NCBI GenBank assembly: GCA_026724425.1
Contig: JAIUCV010000005.1
Span: 41,575,784 to 41,639,783 of the forward strand
DNA length: 64,000 bases
Direction: 5' to 3'
Source: Erythrophleum ivorense
Taxonomy: Eukaryota > Streptophyta > Magnoliopsida > Fabales > Fabaceae
The first letter of the stretch is position 1. The number at the start of each line of letters is the position of its first letter. The position numbers and the translations under genes are program-made. Positions 46,843-59,479 of this stretch are shown here, in pieces. The notes beneath the pieces were generated by a model. The model had not been told where the DNA came from, did no database searches, and saw only the letters and a list, made by a program, of their open reading frames with translations.

Positions 46843-49084
46843 TGTCACACATATAATGTGACTACAAGACACCAGAAAAAGAAGAATTTTGATTTTCAGA
46901 AAAAAAAAAAGAGTTGTCACCAAAATTTAATTATAAAAGGAAGATTTGGGAAAAACTCTTTTTTTGAAGAAAAAAAGATAGAAAATGATGGTTGTTTAGG
47001 AGTTAACTATGCATAAGAAGGTGTTAAGTGCTTCACAGCATCTATTTCAAAGAATCATTACCATAAGTCAATTATAAAAGAAGGTATGACCTTAATTTTA
47101 TTTAAATTAACATAATCAAACCACATGAAAAAAAGGAGAAATAAAATAGGATAAAAATATTAATAAAAGGTGAACAAAAATAAAATAAAAGTATTTACAA
47201 AACCAAAAAGAAAATAAAATAAGATATTTATAAAAGTAAAGGAAATAAAATATTTACAAAAAACAAAAAAAAATATTTACAAAAAATAAAGAAAATGATA
47301 TTTACAAAATATACACATTAAAGTATTTATAAAAAATGGATTTGACCTAGGACTATAACCTAAGGCCTAAGTACTCGGCGAAGGGATTAAAACCTATGTA
47401 GTTCAAACGATAAAAATACATGTCATTTGGTTGGTGGTTTTTATTAAATTTTTTTTTGGATAAAAAAGGTGAAAAATAAAATTAATTTGATTTTCATAAA
47501 CAAAAATGAATATGAGAATGGTTGAGTGTGTTTTAATTTATGAAATCCAAATGAACCTTATTTTCTTAGTCTCCTTATTTTTTCCTTTTTTTGATTTTCT
47601 AGGTTTTTATTTTTTTAGATTTTTTTTATAGATTTTATATTACTATTTTTTGAGAAAGAAATAGCTTAACACATGCCAACTTTAAACAATAATAAAATAA
47701 AATGAAATACAAGTAAAATAAAAAAAATAAAATGAGATGGAAAGCAAACCATAAAAAAGAATAAACAAAAAGTAATTAATGGTGCATGTGTGCTGTGATC
47801 ATCATTTGAAAGCAATAATTCCAACACATGGTAGGTGAAGGCAACAATCATGTGATGTAATGCTCATACCTTTGCCACATTAGCTTCGTAGCTATAAGCG
47901 TAGTGCCAAGTAACATGTGTTGTTCATGTTTACCAATTCAACACCAATGGCTTTTTTTCTTTGTTTTTTTTAAAGTGAATTTAGTAGATAAGCTTATATA
48001 CACCTAATTAAAACAAGTGTCTCTCTAGTCATTACCTTTTAAGCCAGAATGTAGCGAGCAAACACTAACCCAATCCTGATCATGCTAACCCAAATCTTAA
48101 GTAATATAACCAATCATGTATCAAGTTAGCATGCTTAGTAACCTTAGCCTCATGCTCATAGCACCATGTTCAGCTTTTTCTTTTAGTAGTTATTCAACAT
48201 CGGTGGCATCACATAAGAATGGGTTCATCTTTTAATGAATTAAGAAACTTTGAAAATGAGCATGTGCAACAAAATTCATCTCAAATGAAGCCTCAATACC
48301 TAAATTTCATAGTTTCATATTGTTGTCCTTTCTACTTGAACCTTCTCTTGATCATCCTTGGTTATGCTCTTTCCAGTCTCTCTCACTCCTCTCTCCCAAT
48401 TCCGCTCTAATATCTCTAAAAATGTTGTTGCTACTTTTTCCTTCTAACCATTGGCCTTTTTCTCTCAATCTTACTTCAACCTTTTATAGTCAAGCAATAG
48501 GGTTTTCCTTATAAAGAAATTTTAAATTATCCTTTAATTCTCCCCTCCTAAGATTAGGACTAATATAATATTTCTTTTTCAAGAGTTTCCTATTTCTAAC
48601 ATTCCTTACCTCTTAAGAAAAGATGAGCATAATGCCTTAGCTTTCAAGTAATGGGTCTTGGACCACTTTTTATTCTTCCTCATAAGATGAATTGGGTTTA
48701 AAACAAAATGAGATATTGGGGTTTTTACCTCAAGCACTTTCTTTTTTCTCTTTTTTTAGACTATTTTATTGACTTAAAAATTAAATTAAACTTGATTCAA
48801 AATTAAATCTAACTCTAATGACTCTTTCTTTTTAATTATTTTAAATAAATCAATTTTGACTTAAAAAATAAACTTGACTCCAATGACTCTTTTTTTTTTA
48901 AAGTTTACTAGCTGAAAACTAAATTAAAATTGACAGAATTAAACTTAACTTCGATGACATGAAAATTAAAATGACTCCAGTGGTGAAGATGACTCATAAA
49001 TTAAATAGAAACCCAAAGTAATATTTTTTTTAATTTGATGCATTTTTTTAAAAAAATACTCAAAAAAAAAAATTGGTGTTTACA
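46843..49084 (-). repeat. 3' LTR of the Ogre/Tat element
   Basis: On the minus strand it starts TGTAAACACC at 49084, next to a purine-rich AAAGAAGGCAAAT, and probably ends GTGTGACA at 46843, giving short inverted ends. The GAGTTGTCACC word near 46911 and the GCATAAGAAGGTGTTAAG block are typical of this LTR class. The outer edge is less sure than the inner one. Frames at 46804, 47666, 48219 and 48320 are spurious. Confidence 0.55.
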
Positions 49085-49714
49085 ATTTGCCTTCTTTACT
49101 TGTTTTTTTGGATAGGAAGAGTGAAAATGTAATTTTTTATATTCTTGTATAAGGAACAAATAAAGATAAGGATACGTATTTTGTTTGTGATGACTTGATT
49201 GCCCCCGACAGAACTAGATAGCTAAACTCAATTTGAAAGACACAACTTAACCAAACTATACAAATTAACTAAATTAGACCCAACTTTATAGACCTACCTG
49301 GACTATACTAGACTTGGCCTAGTGGACTTTGGCCCTATTGGACTTGTTGGACTCAATCTAGTGGATCTTAGCACAACTAGACTGTGCTAGACCTAAAGAC
49401 TTTATTAAACTAAGATAAGCTCAACAAACTACTTGATGCAGCTATACCACAAACAAACTAAACTAGACTTAATTTAAAATTTGGAAGTGAAAAGAGGAAA
49501 TGACCTAAACAAAATACGATATTGATAGGTTGCTTCTCATTACTTATTTCTTAAGTGAAAAAATTGAAAATATAATTTTTGATATTCTCAATTTAAGAAT
49601 AAGTAAAGATGAAAATATATATTTTGGTTGGAGACCTAAAAACTTACGAAACAACAAAACAAACTAAATGAATTCACCTAGAAATACAAGAACTTAAAAG
49701 AATTTTTTTTGTTA

Positions 49715-50120
49715 TGCCTGGGCTTAAGCAAGACTTGGCAAAAAAGTAAAAGTACATGGTTTGTGCAAGGCTTTGAAAGATACATGTTCTATGCAAGACT
49801 TGAAAAATACCTAGTTTGTGTAGAGCTTGAAAGATACCTATTCTATGCAAGGTTCAAAAGATGGATGCCTATTTTGTTCATGGCTTTGAAGGGTGCCTAT
49901 TATATGCAAGGCTTGAAGGGTGCTTGTTTTATGATGGGCTTGGAAAAATACCTATTTTTTACAGGACTTATAGAATGCTTGTTCTATGTAGGGCTTGAAA
50001 GATGAGTGCTTATTTTATGTAGGGCTTTGAAAGCTATCTGTTTTGTGTTGGGCTTGAAAAGATGACTATTCTGTGCAAGACTTGAAGAATGCCTATTTTA
50101 TGTAGGGTTTGAAGAGTTTG
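49715..50120. repeat. Degenerate minisatellite, about 30-36 base units
   Basis: About twelve diverged copies of GGCTTGAAAGATACCTATT then TATGCAA. The open frame 49709-50005 simply translates it into repeats resembling GLERYLFYA and is not a gene. Confidence 0.8.
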
Positions 50121-51389
50121 TAGGATGAGAGTGTAATCCCTAATAATATATGCATTGTGAATGGAAGAGTTTGATGCAAAATATACCTATATGAGATGCA
50201 TGATGCATGTAGAATACCTAATTTTTATGTAAGATTTCTTTTACTTTCAAATTTGGAAACTTTGTTTTTATTTACACAATCCTTGTGCAGGGGTACGTAT
50301 GTGAAATGCATGATGCATGTAGAATTCTTGATTTTTGGAGCTCAACATCTAGGCTCCTTATTTGCTATAATAAAGAGGTTTATGTATGTAAATATGGTGT
50401 TCATGAAGCATGTGAAATGCAAATTTTTCTTTACCCCAGTATGAGTATGTTTGAAACATATGACATATGCAGAATACCATATTATTTTCTTAATGTTACT
50501 TTAGTGAAAGTAAGTGCAATGTTTGGAAGGCATTACCTTTTGTTAGGAAATAAAATAAGAAAAGGTGTTAACCTTTTAAATTGTAACAAATGATCAATCA
50601 TGTAGGGAAAGTACATTGCTTTTCTTAGGTATAATGTCCATCTAACCAAACTTTTGATACAATTATCTGCATTTAAATTGTGTGACAAAGCTATTGCATC
50701 TTTACCAATAAAACTATTATTGATCAAATAATTTAAAGTGTCATCCTTGAAATCCATGGTTACCCCTTTTTACTTGTTTATCAAGTGAGGAAATTCACCA
50801 GTTATGTCATCCTTAAATGCTTTAATGACAAAATTTAGAATGATATGGGCATTAAATTATCCATGTCTAATATTTTGCCTTAGCCTATCTCTCAAGCAAT
50901 GATTAGGAGCTCTCTAGGGTTAAGTGGCTCAAAGAAAATGTCAAACATATTATGCTAAGTAAACATTTTGATAAATGTCATTTCTTGGTTATTAATTTAT
51001 TTATATGAAGCAAAAATACAGCAGTCATAGCACGAATTAAAAGTGAAATATATCCAAAACAAATGAGAACCTGTTGAAAGAATAATTTTCATTAATAAGT
51101 ATTCCAAATAAAGCACATTTATGGCAAAGGCAACAAGTAACTTATGATAAAGAAAAGTAAAAGGAGTAGGTACAAAAAGTTCTTATAAAGAATATCCTCC
51201 ATTGTTGGTTTTGTGTGCTCCCATAGAGTGATTTATCGTGTTACTAAAGATATGCATTTCTTCGATCTTGATTGTAGATTGTTAATCTAGCCTAAGTCTA
51301 GACTGCCCATTACTTCCTTCTTTCTCCAAAGATTAGACTTCAAATTTTTCCTAAATTTCATTTAGGAGCTTTATTAAATTGCATAACAA

Positions 51390-51393
<4 letters not shown>

Positions 51394-51432
<39 letters not shown>
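51394..51432. repeat. CT microsatellite
   Basis: About 20 uninterrupted CT dinucleotides, followed by a T-rich run. Confidence 0.95.
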
Positions 51433-51436
<4 letters not shown>

Positions 51437-51479
51437 TTTTTTTGTTTTTGTTTTTCTTTTACGTCTTTTTTCTTTTTTT

Positions 51480-51641
51480 ACTTTAACTTTTGCTTAGGCC
51501 ACCCTTTCGATTTTTAACTTGTGAGCTTTTATTGTGCTTTAACTTTTGTCTAGATTGCCATTTAAGTTTTCAACCTAGCAAGCCTTTTTTTTTAAGTGTT
51601 CTAAATTTTGCCTAGGTTGCCCTTTCAAGTTTTCAACCTAC
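51480..51641 (-). repeat. Three-unit repeat just after the Ogre/Tat pol stop
   Basis: Units of about 60 bases, each with TTTTGCCTAGG, TTGCCCTTT and TTTTCAACCTA in plus-strand order. On the minus strand they read as GAAAACTTGAAAGGGCAACC-like blocks directly after the pol stop. Confidence 0.7.
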
Positions 51642-51736
51642 TTAAGCAAAATATCTTTCGGTTGCATCTAAATTGAGTAACTTAACCAATTCATGACTAT
51701 CTATGTCAACCAAGATGATCACATCTCTTGAGAAAG
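51642..51736 (-). pseudogene. C-terminal end of Ogre/Tat pol
   Basis: The minus strand reads DIDSHELVKLLNLDATERYFA then TAA (51642-51644), matching the usual C-terminus in which Lys/Arg-Tyr-Tyr/Phe precedes the stop. It continues the integrase reading that was cut at 58123 by the solo LTR (duplicated GAAAG). Confidence 0.65.
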
Positions 51737-54700
51737 TGTAACACCATAAGTTCATACATCCCATCCATAATATTCAAAGCATTGCATACTCATTTACATG
51801 GAATTTGCATACTTTAGCAACAGAAATCAAACGTATGGACATCGAAATTATTTAATTTTACCCACATAAGTTATTTAAATTTATCTCAAATCATTTTCAT
51901 CCATACCATATCTAAAAAAAATAAGAAACAACCCATTTTGAAGCTTACATCACAGATCAAATGCCATTACATCAAAATTTCCATTTTCCATTCTCAGGTT
52001 GCAGGGATAGTTTACTAATATGAACTTTGGAAAAATATAACTAATTCTAGAAAAATAAAATTCATACATATAATAGCTTTCTAGAAAGCTCTGAATGTTA
52101 ACTAATGACTCAAAAAGTTCTAAAACAAAAAAAAATCATCTGGACCATGAAAGACAACGGAACAATGCTAGAGGTGTCTGCTGCATCCTAATATTAACCA
52201 TAAATTTCAAAAATTTGATTCTCTCTCTATAGAGCTATAAATGAGGTGCTTTCAATAGCTACATAAAACTTATAGTGTTTAGTTTATAATTGTAAAATTT
52301 CATAAGCATTGGATATCATTTGGCCCTTAGATGACATAGAAACACAAACTGACTATATGAACAATGCATATGCTAAATTTACAGAATTGCTCCAACTTTG
52401 AAAATTCATAATTAATTCTCTAGAGTTTCAAATAAAGTGTTTCTTAGCTCAAAAGGAAACTCCAGATGAGACTTATATTCATGCCAGATTGTATGCTTAA
52501 ATTTGTTCATTTGGTAAACTTGGGGTATAGGTTATAAAAATGGCATTTTTAAGTGTCAAAAGGGGTCTAAACATGACCAAATGCCCTCCTACTTTAACCA
52601 TAAGCTCTTGAGCACATGTAATGGCTAAAATCAGCATACAAAAGCTATTTAAAAGGTCTAAATACTCATGCATTCCATAATCACTTCCTAACTTGAGCTC
52701 ATACACAAGACCACAAGGGCCCAATTAGGCATTTGAATGTCAAAATCATACATACTAGAACATATGGCTCCAAAATCCTTTCATTCATCATAAATACATG
52801 TTTTTACATATGTTCAATTATTTACATCTCATATACATCATTTATACAATTCTTGACATCATTTTGCAAAATTCCTATCCTATTGTCACAGTGTCTCTCT
52901 TTAAGGCATATGGCTCCTTCCACTTGGTCCTTAGGCTTCACCTAGGTAAAAATAGACATGTGAGGGAAAGAGTAAGATTCAAAGAATCACAATAGCTCTT
53001 TTACTTTTTCAAACATATATATATGATGCATTTTCAAGTCAAGGAATGTAAGCATGCCATAAAACTTTCTAAAAACATATATAGCCATTTTCCATGTTAC
53101 ACAATTTATACAAATCAAACATAGGATTTAAGGGTTGTTGGTTCAGCCTCACCCAACTATTTGAGGACTTTTAGATTTGTCTTACCCACTTCTAGGGACT
53201 TTTGATTTGGCCTCACTCTTTCTTGAGATTTTTGGTGTGACGACTCTAACTTCTAATAATTGTAATTAAGGTAAAATACGTTATTAATAATCATAAATCA
53301 GGGTTATAAGACATTACGACTAATTACATTCGAACAATGTAGGACAATTTGAACCTTAATGTTATTAGAGTCATTAACCAAATAATTACAAGTATTCATG
53401 TACACAAGAAAAACAAACACTCATTTATAAGCCTTTGATTCTATTACCCATTAATTCCAACTCACAAGAATCTTCTACCAATGTTTCTAAGTCATCCCTT
53501 AAGGTTACCGTATGAAAAACTAAGATTTCTAGGTTAAAATGAGAGTTTGGGACCATTAGCCAGGGCTAAATGTCTTTGTGTCGTGGCCAAATGCTCTTGG
53601 GTTTACTCTTTTATCTTCACATCACTGTGGCGAGTTGGAGCTTCGTTGGGCTAACTTATATGGCGCCGTGATAAGGAAAACTTCTAGAGCCTATCTCGCT
53701 TGCCTCTCGCTATTAGCCGTGGTCAATTCCCCCTTTTGTCACAGCTAATTCCTCTCTAGAACGCTTGACACGTTTTCACAAAAATTTGCCACAGCCAATT
53801 ACCATTTAGCCACGATGAATTACCCTTTGGACGACTTTCAATTTGACCTCTCATATTTCACTGCGACTAATTCCATTCCTCGCTACGACAAATTGCTTTC
53901 TGAACCTCCCATTGGGCAACTTTGCCTCTATTGACCTCGGCTAAGACTATTTTGGCTGTGGCGAAATGCCATCTGATCCTACAATTTCAAAAATCTTATC
54001 TCATACTTTCCATTCTCCCTCCAATGACACCCTAGGGCCACTCTACCTTAATTTGTGGGGCTTTAATAGCTTTTACTAGCCTAATTTACCTAGCTTATCT
54101 ATCATTACTAGTTCAAGACTTAAATGTTAATTTCTACTCCTCCAACTACATTATATCAGTAAGTTCATAGAGTAATAACAGCAAGAATTCATGAACTATC
54201 AATAATTAACATTCGATACACATTCCGTTAGAGAATTCATACATCAATGGTTCATATCAACATCTAATGTATCACATAATTACATTTCCAATAGTATACC
54301 ATGTCATAAATTTAACAAAGTTCATATATCAGGTGTTATAAGTTTATACATCCAATACCAAGCTAAGATGAGGTCTAACTCCTCAATAGATACATCCTAA
54401 GTAATCAAAATATAAATACCTACACTTGGCAACATGATTACATGATGATGCTATACAAAAAGAATACAAAATTTAGCATCTATTTTATTTAAATCAGTCT
54501 AAGTGTAGCCTTCTCCACATATGGTTGGAGCTCATAGATTTTCATCCACTTACTTCCCCTTATCCTTACCCGAAGAGCCTTCACCTGAAAATATAATCAC
54601 ATGAAATAGGGTGAGATGCAAATCTCAGTAACCAAGGCAAATTTCATTCATATATTCCAGTTTAATTAACATATATGCATGATTTCATATAAATATCAGA

Positions 54701-57700
54701 AAATATACCAGCCATATCAGGAAATGAAACAATTAGACTATCTATGATTACTATCTCATACTAGCAATCACAATTCCACATGTTAAAGGCCAATAACACC
54801 GGGAGAGGCCTGTTCATGGAACTTACTCCCGAATGAGCACAACCAGAGCTTAGTGCATCTAGGGTCTGATTATAACCCGATGCCTAATCGAAACACATGT
54901 ACGGGTGGCAGCTGCACCATAGCTCCACCATGGACTCACAAGGTCCAATCACATATAATAGATAGCTAACTAATTCATTTAGTATCAAAATTTTAATCAT
55001 GCAGCAAATACAAAATTGAAACAGATATATGCATGGAATTAGCATGAACCCCAGTTACCTCACTCTGCAGACAATTGAAAAGCCATCAATAGTGCCAAAA
55101 TCTCCCTATAACTATAATATCAGAAGATTACTACTTTAAATAATCATGTATAGTAGCAACAAGTACCCAAAGAATTAAATACTAATGGCTACCTATAGGA
55201 CACTTACCTAGCCACTACAAATCCCCATATTCGAATTGAATATGTCATCTACCAGAAATTTCAATATATCACCTTAATTCCTAAGCAAGTTCATACAGAA
55301 TTGGTACCCATACTATAAATCAACCATTGGGGCCTTAAACTAGCAGAAAATACATTAGAATGGAGAGTTTACACTTACCCAATATCCCTCCTAGCCTCTA
55401 CCTCCAAAAATCCTTTAAGAAAATACCAAACAACCACATTTTAGATTTTGGGTATAGTAAAAATGTTCCAAATGAGAAGCCAATTAGGTCAAATTGAAGA
55501 GGAAGAGGAGATGATTAAGTTATATAACTATTTCCTTGGTTGAATCTTGCTCTAGAAGTGGGAAATGGTGGAAATGTGTCAAGAATCCTAGCCTCCCCTT
55601 TGGACCTCCGAATTTCCCTTTTTTTTTCTTGTGTTTCTGCAAAATGGGGGTGGCTAAACTGGTTTTTAGTGTTTTAAGTTGGGTTCTAAATTGGTTATGG
55701 GTTAGCCCATTAGCCTAAGGACCTATTGGGCTCCCACTAGTTGTTGGGCTGAAGTTGTAATTTGTTGGACCAACTTCAACAATTCAGACTTTTAGTTGGG
55801 TTGGGTCAAGTTTTCAAGAGCCCACTTGGTTGAGGTCTACATAAGGGATATTAGGCCAATTACAAAGGCTTATGCAAGTTGGGTCTTAGGCCCGTATCTC
55901 ATTAAATTAAATTGGGCCTTCCCTAGGTGCTCTCTTGGGCCAAGTCTCATATTAAAAGGTTAGGTCTGTACTTAAAATCATTGGGCCTCCATTAGTCTCT
56001 AACTATGGCCTATTAAATTTTAATTTGGGGCTAGATGAGGTTTCTAACCTAATTAAATCTTAACTCATATTAACAATTTATCTATTTAAAATTTTCATTC
56101 TCATAACTTACCTAATTACCCTATATTAATTATTTTTAATTAACCCAAATCTGTCATTAATATCTTAATTAATTTTGGGATACTACATTTGGCATTGTCT
56201 CACCCACTCTTAGAGACTTTTGGCTCCTCCTTGCCTATCTCAAGAAACTTTTGGCAATCACTAAGCCCACTCAAGCCATTACACATCAAAATAAGTTTGT
56301 AAATCACATCATGGTACCAAGACACTAAATCAATGGCTATAAATAAATCTCATAGTTCAAATGTACATACAAGCAATGCAAGACAAGCAATAAATCAATA
56401 AATGCATGTGAGAAAGGTTAGAGAGTTACCTTAAACTAGAAATTCAAGACTTCCCCTTTCCTTTTTCCTTCACCCTCTTGGCCTAGCACTTACAATGGGA
56501 AGGTTCTTGATTCTCTTAGCCTAGACACATCAAATGAGATACAAATCTAACCTTGGAACCAATTCTAGCTTCATAAAACTCTAAGCTAGCTCACTTAATC
56601 TTAAATCACTCATATAGTCCATATACGACACAATAATGCAACCACTTGAAATCGTGCTCTTGGATCCCAATTCTCATTCTTTCTAGACCATATGTCTCCA
56701 TATAAACTCATTGAAGCCACCATAAACTCTATCTAGGAAGCCAAACTCTAAGTTACCTCTTTATATCTAAATAGGACCTAAAATTACCATCTCTCAAACC
56801 AAGCTTCCTAAATTTAATTCATTGGTTCCTCTAGCACCTATAATTCATATCTAAGCCTCTTATACTCTTGAAATGAAAAGAAACTCTCCTCAGGTAAATA
56901 ATCTTCTACTAGGTCGAGACATAGTATTACAAATGGAACCCATGGTTTGCTTGCTTTTTCTTGAAAGGAATGGCTCATGTAAAACTTCCTGGAGGTCTAA
57001 GGGACTCATACCATGTCTTACATAAGTTAAAACATCTATAGGAAAAATCAGATTTCATAATTTGTTTCAAAACCCCAAGTTGTACCCATTTGAATTTCTT
57101 GCTTTTCTTTTTTATTCCAGTGGACTAATCTTAATTCCCACACTCTTAAACACTTGTTTCTTTCTTGCTAAGGTTAGAATTCAACTTTTCTCAAGAGAGC
57201 CAAGTCTGACTGAAATTATCCCAAAGGAAAACATCCAAGAAGAAGCCAATAGAATTCATGAAACATACCTTGGTTGTGTGTTCTTCCAAGAAGCTTCCAC
57301 TTGTTACAAACCTCTCCTTCCAAAACTCATTTCTTCTACTTGGGCTGACCTCAAAATAGAACCTTATCAGCCACAAAATTCATAGAAAATGAGAAAAGAA
57401 GATGGAGAAGAGGCTTAGCATGAGAAGAAGCAAGGAAAGGAGCAAATTTCTCACCTATTTCATAAGATCACTTCCTTCCTTCTCCTCCTTAGTTTAGTGC
57501 CTTTTAGCTCATGGGAATTCTAATTTTAGAAGCTCTAAATGTTGATGAAGCAAGAGGCTAAAAAGCAACGTGATATATGAAGCTAAAAAGCCACTTTTAC
57601 AACTTTTCTACTTTGTATTTTAGTCCATTTTCTTGTTTCTTTCTATTTAGGGTCAATTCAACTGCTTTTCAAAATTTGCCTTTTCCATAATGATATTTAG

Positions 57701-58122
57701 GCTCTCAAACTTATAAAACGGATTTGGTTTCACTTAAAATGAATTTAAAACTATTTTGAACTATTTAGTCAAAATTTTAGTCAACCTTTTATCGAAATCG
57801 CTCACTGTAGGAGTTTTAACTCTTCTAAGGGTTTCCATGATTTTTAAGGTCTCTGAGAACCTTGAAAAGTTCAAAATTTTCATTTAAAAAGTCCTCTTAT
57901 AAGTTTTTAAAATTTTCTAAAATTATGAAAATGCCTTAACTTTTTTTCACAATTTTCTTAGCTCCTCTTGCTTGGGTTTCTGAGCAACTTAAGCTTCAAA
58001 TATTCATTTTTAGGGGTTTAGATTATCACTCTAGTTTTATTTGGCCACTTTCCCTTTGCTTTAGGGGACTTTCTTTGAAAATCACATATTTCTGGCCCTT
58101 TTTTGGCAAACCGAGTGTTACA
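51737..58122 (-). mobile_element. Solo LTR, minus strand, inside Ogre/Tat pol
   Basis: TGTAACACC at 51737 to TGTTACA at 58116-58122, with exact GAAAG flanks (51732-51736 and 58123-58127). Its own sequence is about 3.4 kb; a second LTR (53236-56187) splits its AAAAGTCC repeat block. The hairpin is at 52973-52991. The frames at 52497, 52733 and 57062 are LTR sequence. Confidence 0.92.
53236..56187 (-). mobile_element. Solo LTR of a second gypsy family
   Basis: 2952 bases, TGTGACGAC to TACTACA on the plus strand, flanked by exact TTTGG (53231-53235 and 56188-56192). The minus strand is probably the sense strand: it starts TGTAGTATCCC and carries a GAGATTTGCATCTCACC block and TTTCAGGTGAAGG near 54580, in the same order as the Tekay LTRs. 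A cluster of GCCACAGC-type motifs spans 53570-53970. No coding region; the frame 55536-55718 is spurious. Confidence 0.85.
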
Positions 58123-59100
58123 GAAAGCATGCTTATTAATGTAAGCCCCTTTATGGGTGGGAGCCTATTTGCCCTAAGCATAATTTTAGTTTGGCAAAAT
58201 CTTTCTAAGAACTAGATCACCCATTAGAAATTCTCTAGGGCAAATCTTTTTATTAAAAACTCTTGTCATCTTTTTCTAATATAATTCTTTAGGGCACATA
58301 ATAATAAGCCTTCGTTCCTTAATCATGTTCAATTGTTTGTATCAAGTTTATACCTGATCACTTTCATCTAAGTTGGCTTTAATTAACACTCGTAAAGATG
58401 GAATTTCAACTTCAATTGGTGTAACAACCTCCATTCAATAAACCAAGGAATAAGGAGTTGCCTCAATTGAGATACGCATAGCAGTGTAGAGACCATATAG
58501 TGCATATGGAAGTATTTCATGCCAATCTTTGTAGGTGACCATCATTTTAGCAATAATCTTCTTGATATTTTTTTTTTGTTGCTTCCACTACCCATTCATT
58601 TGTGGTTGGTATGGTACTGAATTATGATGTTTAATCTTGAATCATTCATAAATCTTAATGACTTTTATCCCATTAAAATTTAGAGCATTGTCTATGATGA
58701 TCTCTTCAAGCAATCCATAACAACAAATGTTTATTTTTAGGAACATAAGGAAAGCTTTTTTAGTAACATTAGTGAATGAACTAGATTCCACCCACTTGGT
58801 AAAATAATCAATGGCAACAAGGATGAAATGATATCCATTCAAAGCCTTAGGATTAATTAGACCAATAACATCAATACCCTACATTAAGAATGGCCAAGGT
58901 GCTACCAGATTGTGTAATGTGACTAGTGGAGCATTGATTTTATTTGAATAAATTTGGCATCTATAAAACTTTCTAACATATTCAATGCAATCTTTCTCTA
59001 TTACCATCTAGAAGTATCCACATCTTTGGATTTGTTTGGCCATGGTATGACCATTTACATGTGTACCACATATGCCTTTATGAACTCCCACCATTATGCT
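58123..59100 (-). pseudogene. Ogre/Tat integrase region
   Basis: The block 58642-58842 reads FILVAIDYFTKWVESSSFTN, then YGLLEEIIIDNALNFNG, the integrase catalytic core of Tat/Ogre elements, with the first Asp in AIDYF and the second in IDNA (usually TDNG). Further on come a WHEILPYALYGLYTAMR block (about 58480-58535) and a PREFLMGDLVLRKI block (about 58200-58240), the C-terminal integrase parts. Single stops and shifts interrupt it. The reading is cut at 58123 by the solo LTR and resumes at 51736. Confidence 0.8.
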
Positions 59101-59479
59101 CTATGCTTCCTTTGCATTCGCACACTATAGTAATGTGCCATCATGACTTCTTTTGTACTAAACAACATTATTGATATATAAATTCAGGGCTAAATGTTGA
59201 ATGGTCTTATCATTTTCAGTGGCTTCAGTTAGATATGCTTTTCTTGTTCTATATGTTTTAATGTCATAGTACCATGGTTACCCATTGTGTTCTTCTTCTA
59301 TATTTGAGAAATATGCTAGCGAATTTCTAGCTTTAACATAGAGAAGTTGGATATGGATTTTATAGTTTAGTCAAATCATTGCTCCCAATGTGGCTAAAGC
59401 ATCAACAAACTAATTCTTGTCTTAAGTCACATGGTGGAAATTGATTTTATTAAACTGCTTAATCAACTGAGTCAATAAT

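Larger units (their letters stand above)
49085..51641 (-). other. Ogre/Tat 3' untranslated region
   Basis: About 2.5 kb between the pol stop and the LTR. It contains a degenerate minisatellite (49715-50120), a CT run (51394-51432) and a three-unit repeat beside the pol stop (51480-51641). The rest is AT-rich. Long repeat-bearing 3' untranslated regions are known for Ogre elements. Confidence 0.55.

Noticed and set aside
49709..50005. 98-residue frame with a repeating hydrophobic/aromatic peptide
   Set aside because: It is a translation of a degenerate minisatellite and has no family features.
57062..57385. 107-residue plus-strand frame
   Set aside because: It lies within the 5' part of a minus-strand solo LTR and has no partner in related LTRs beyond shared repeat sequence.
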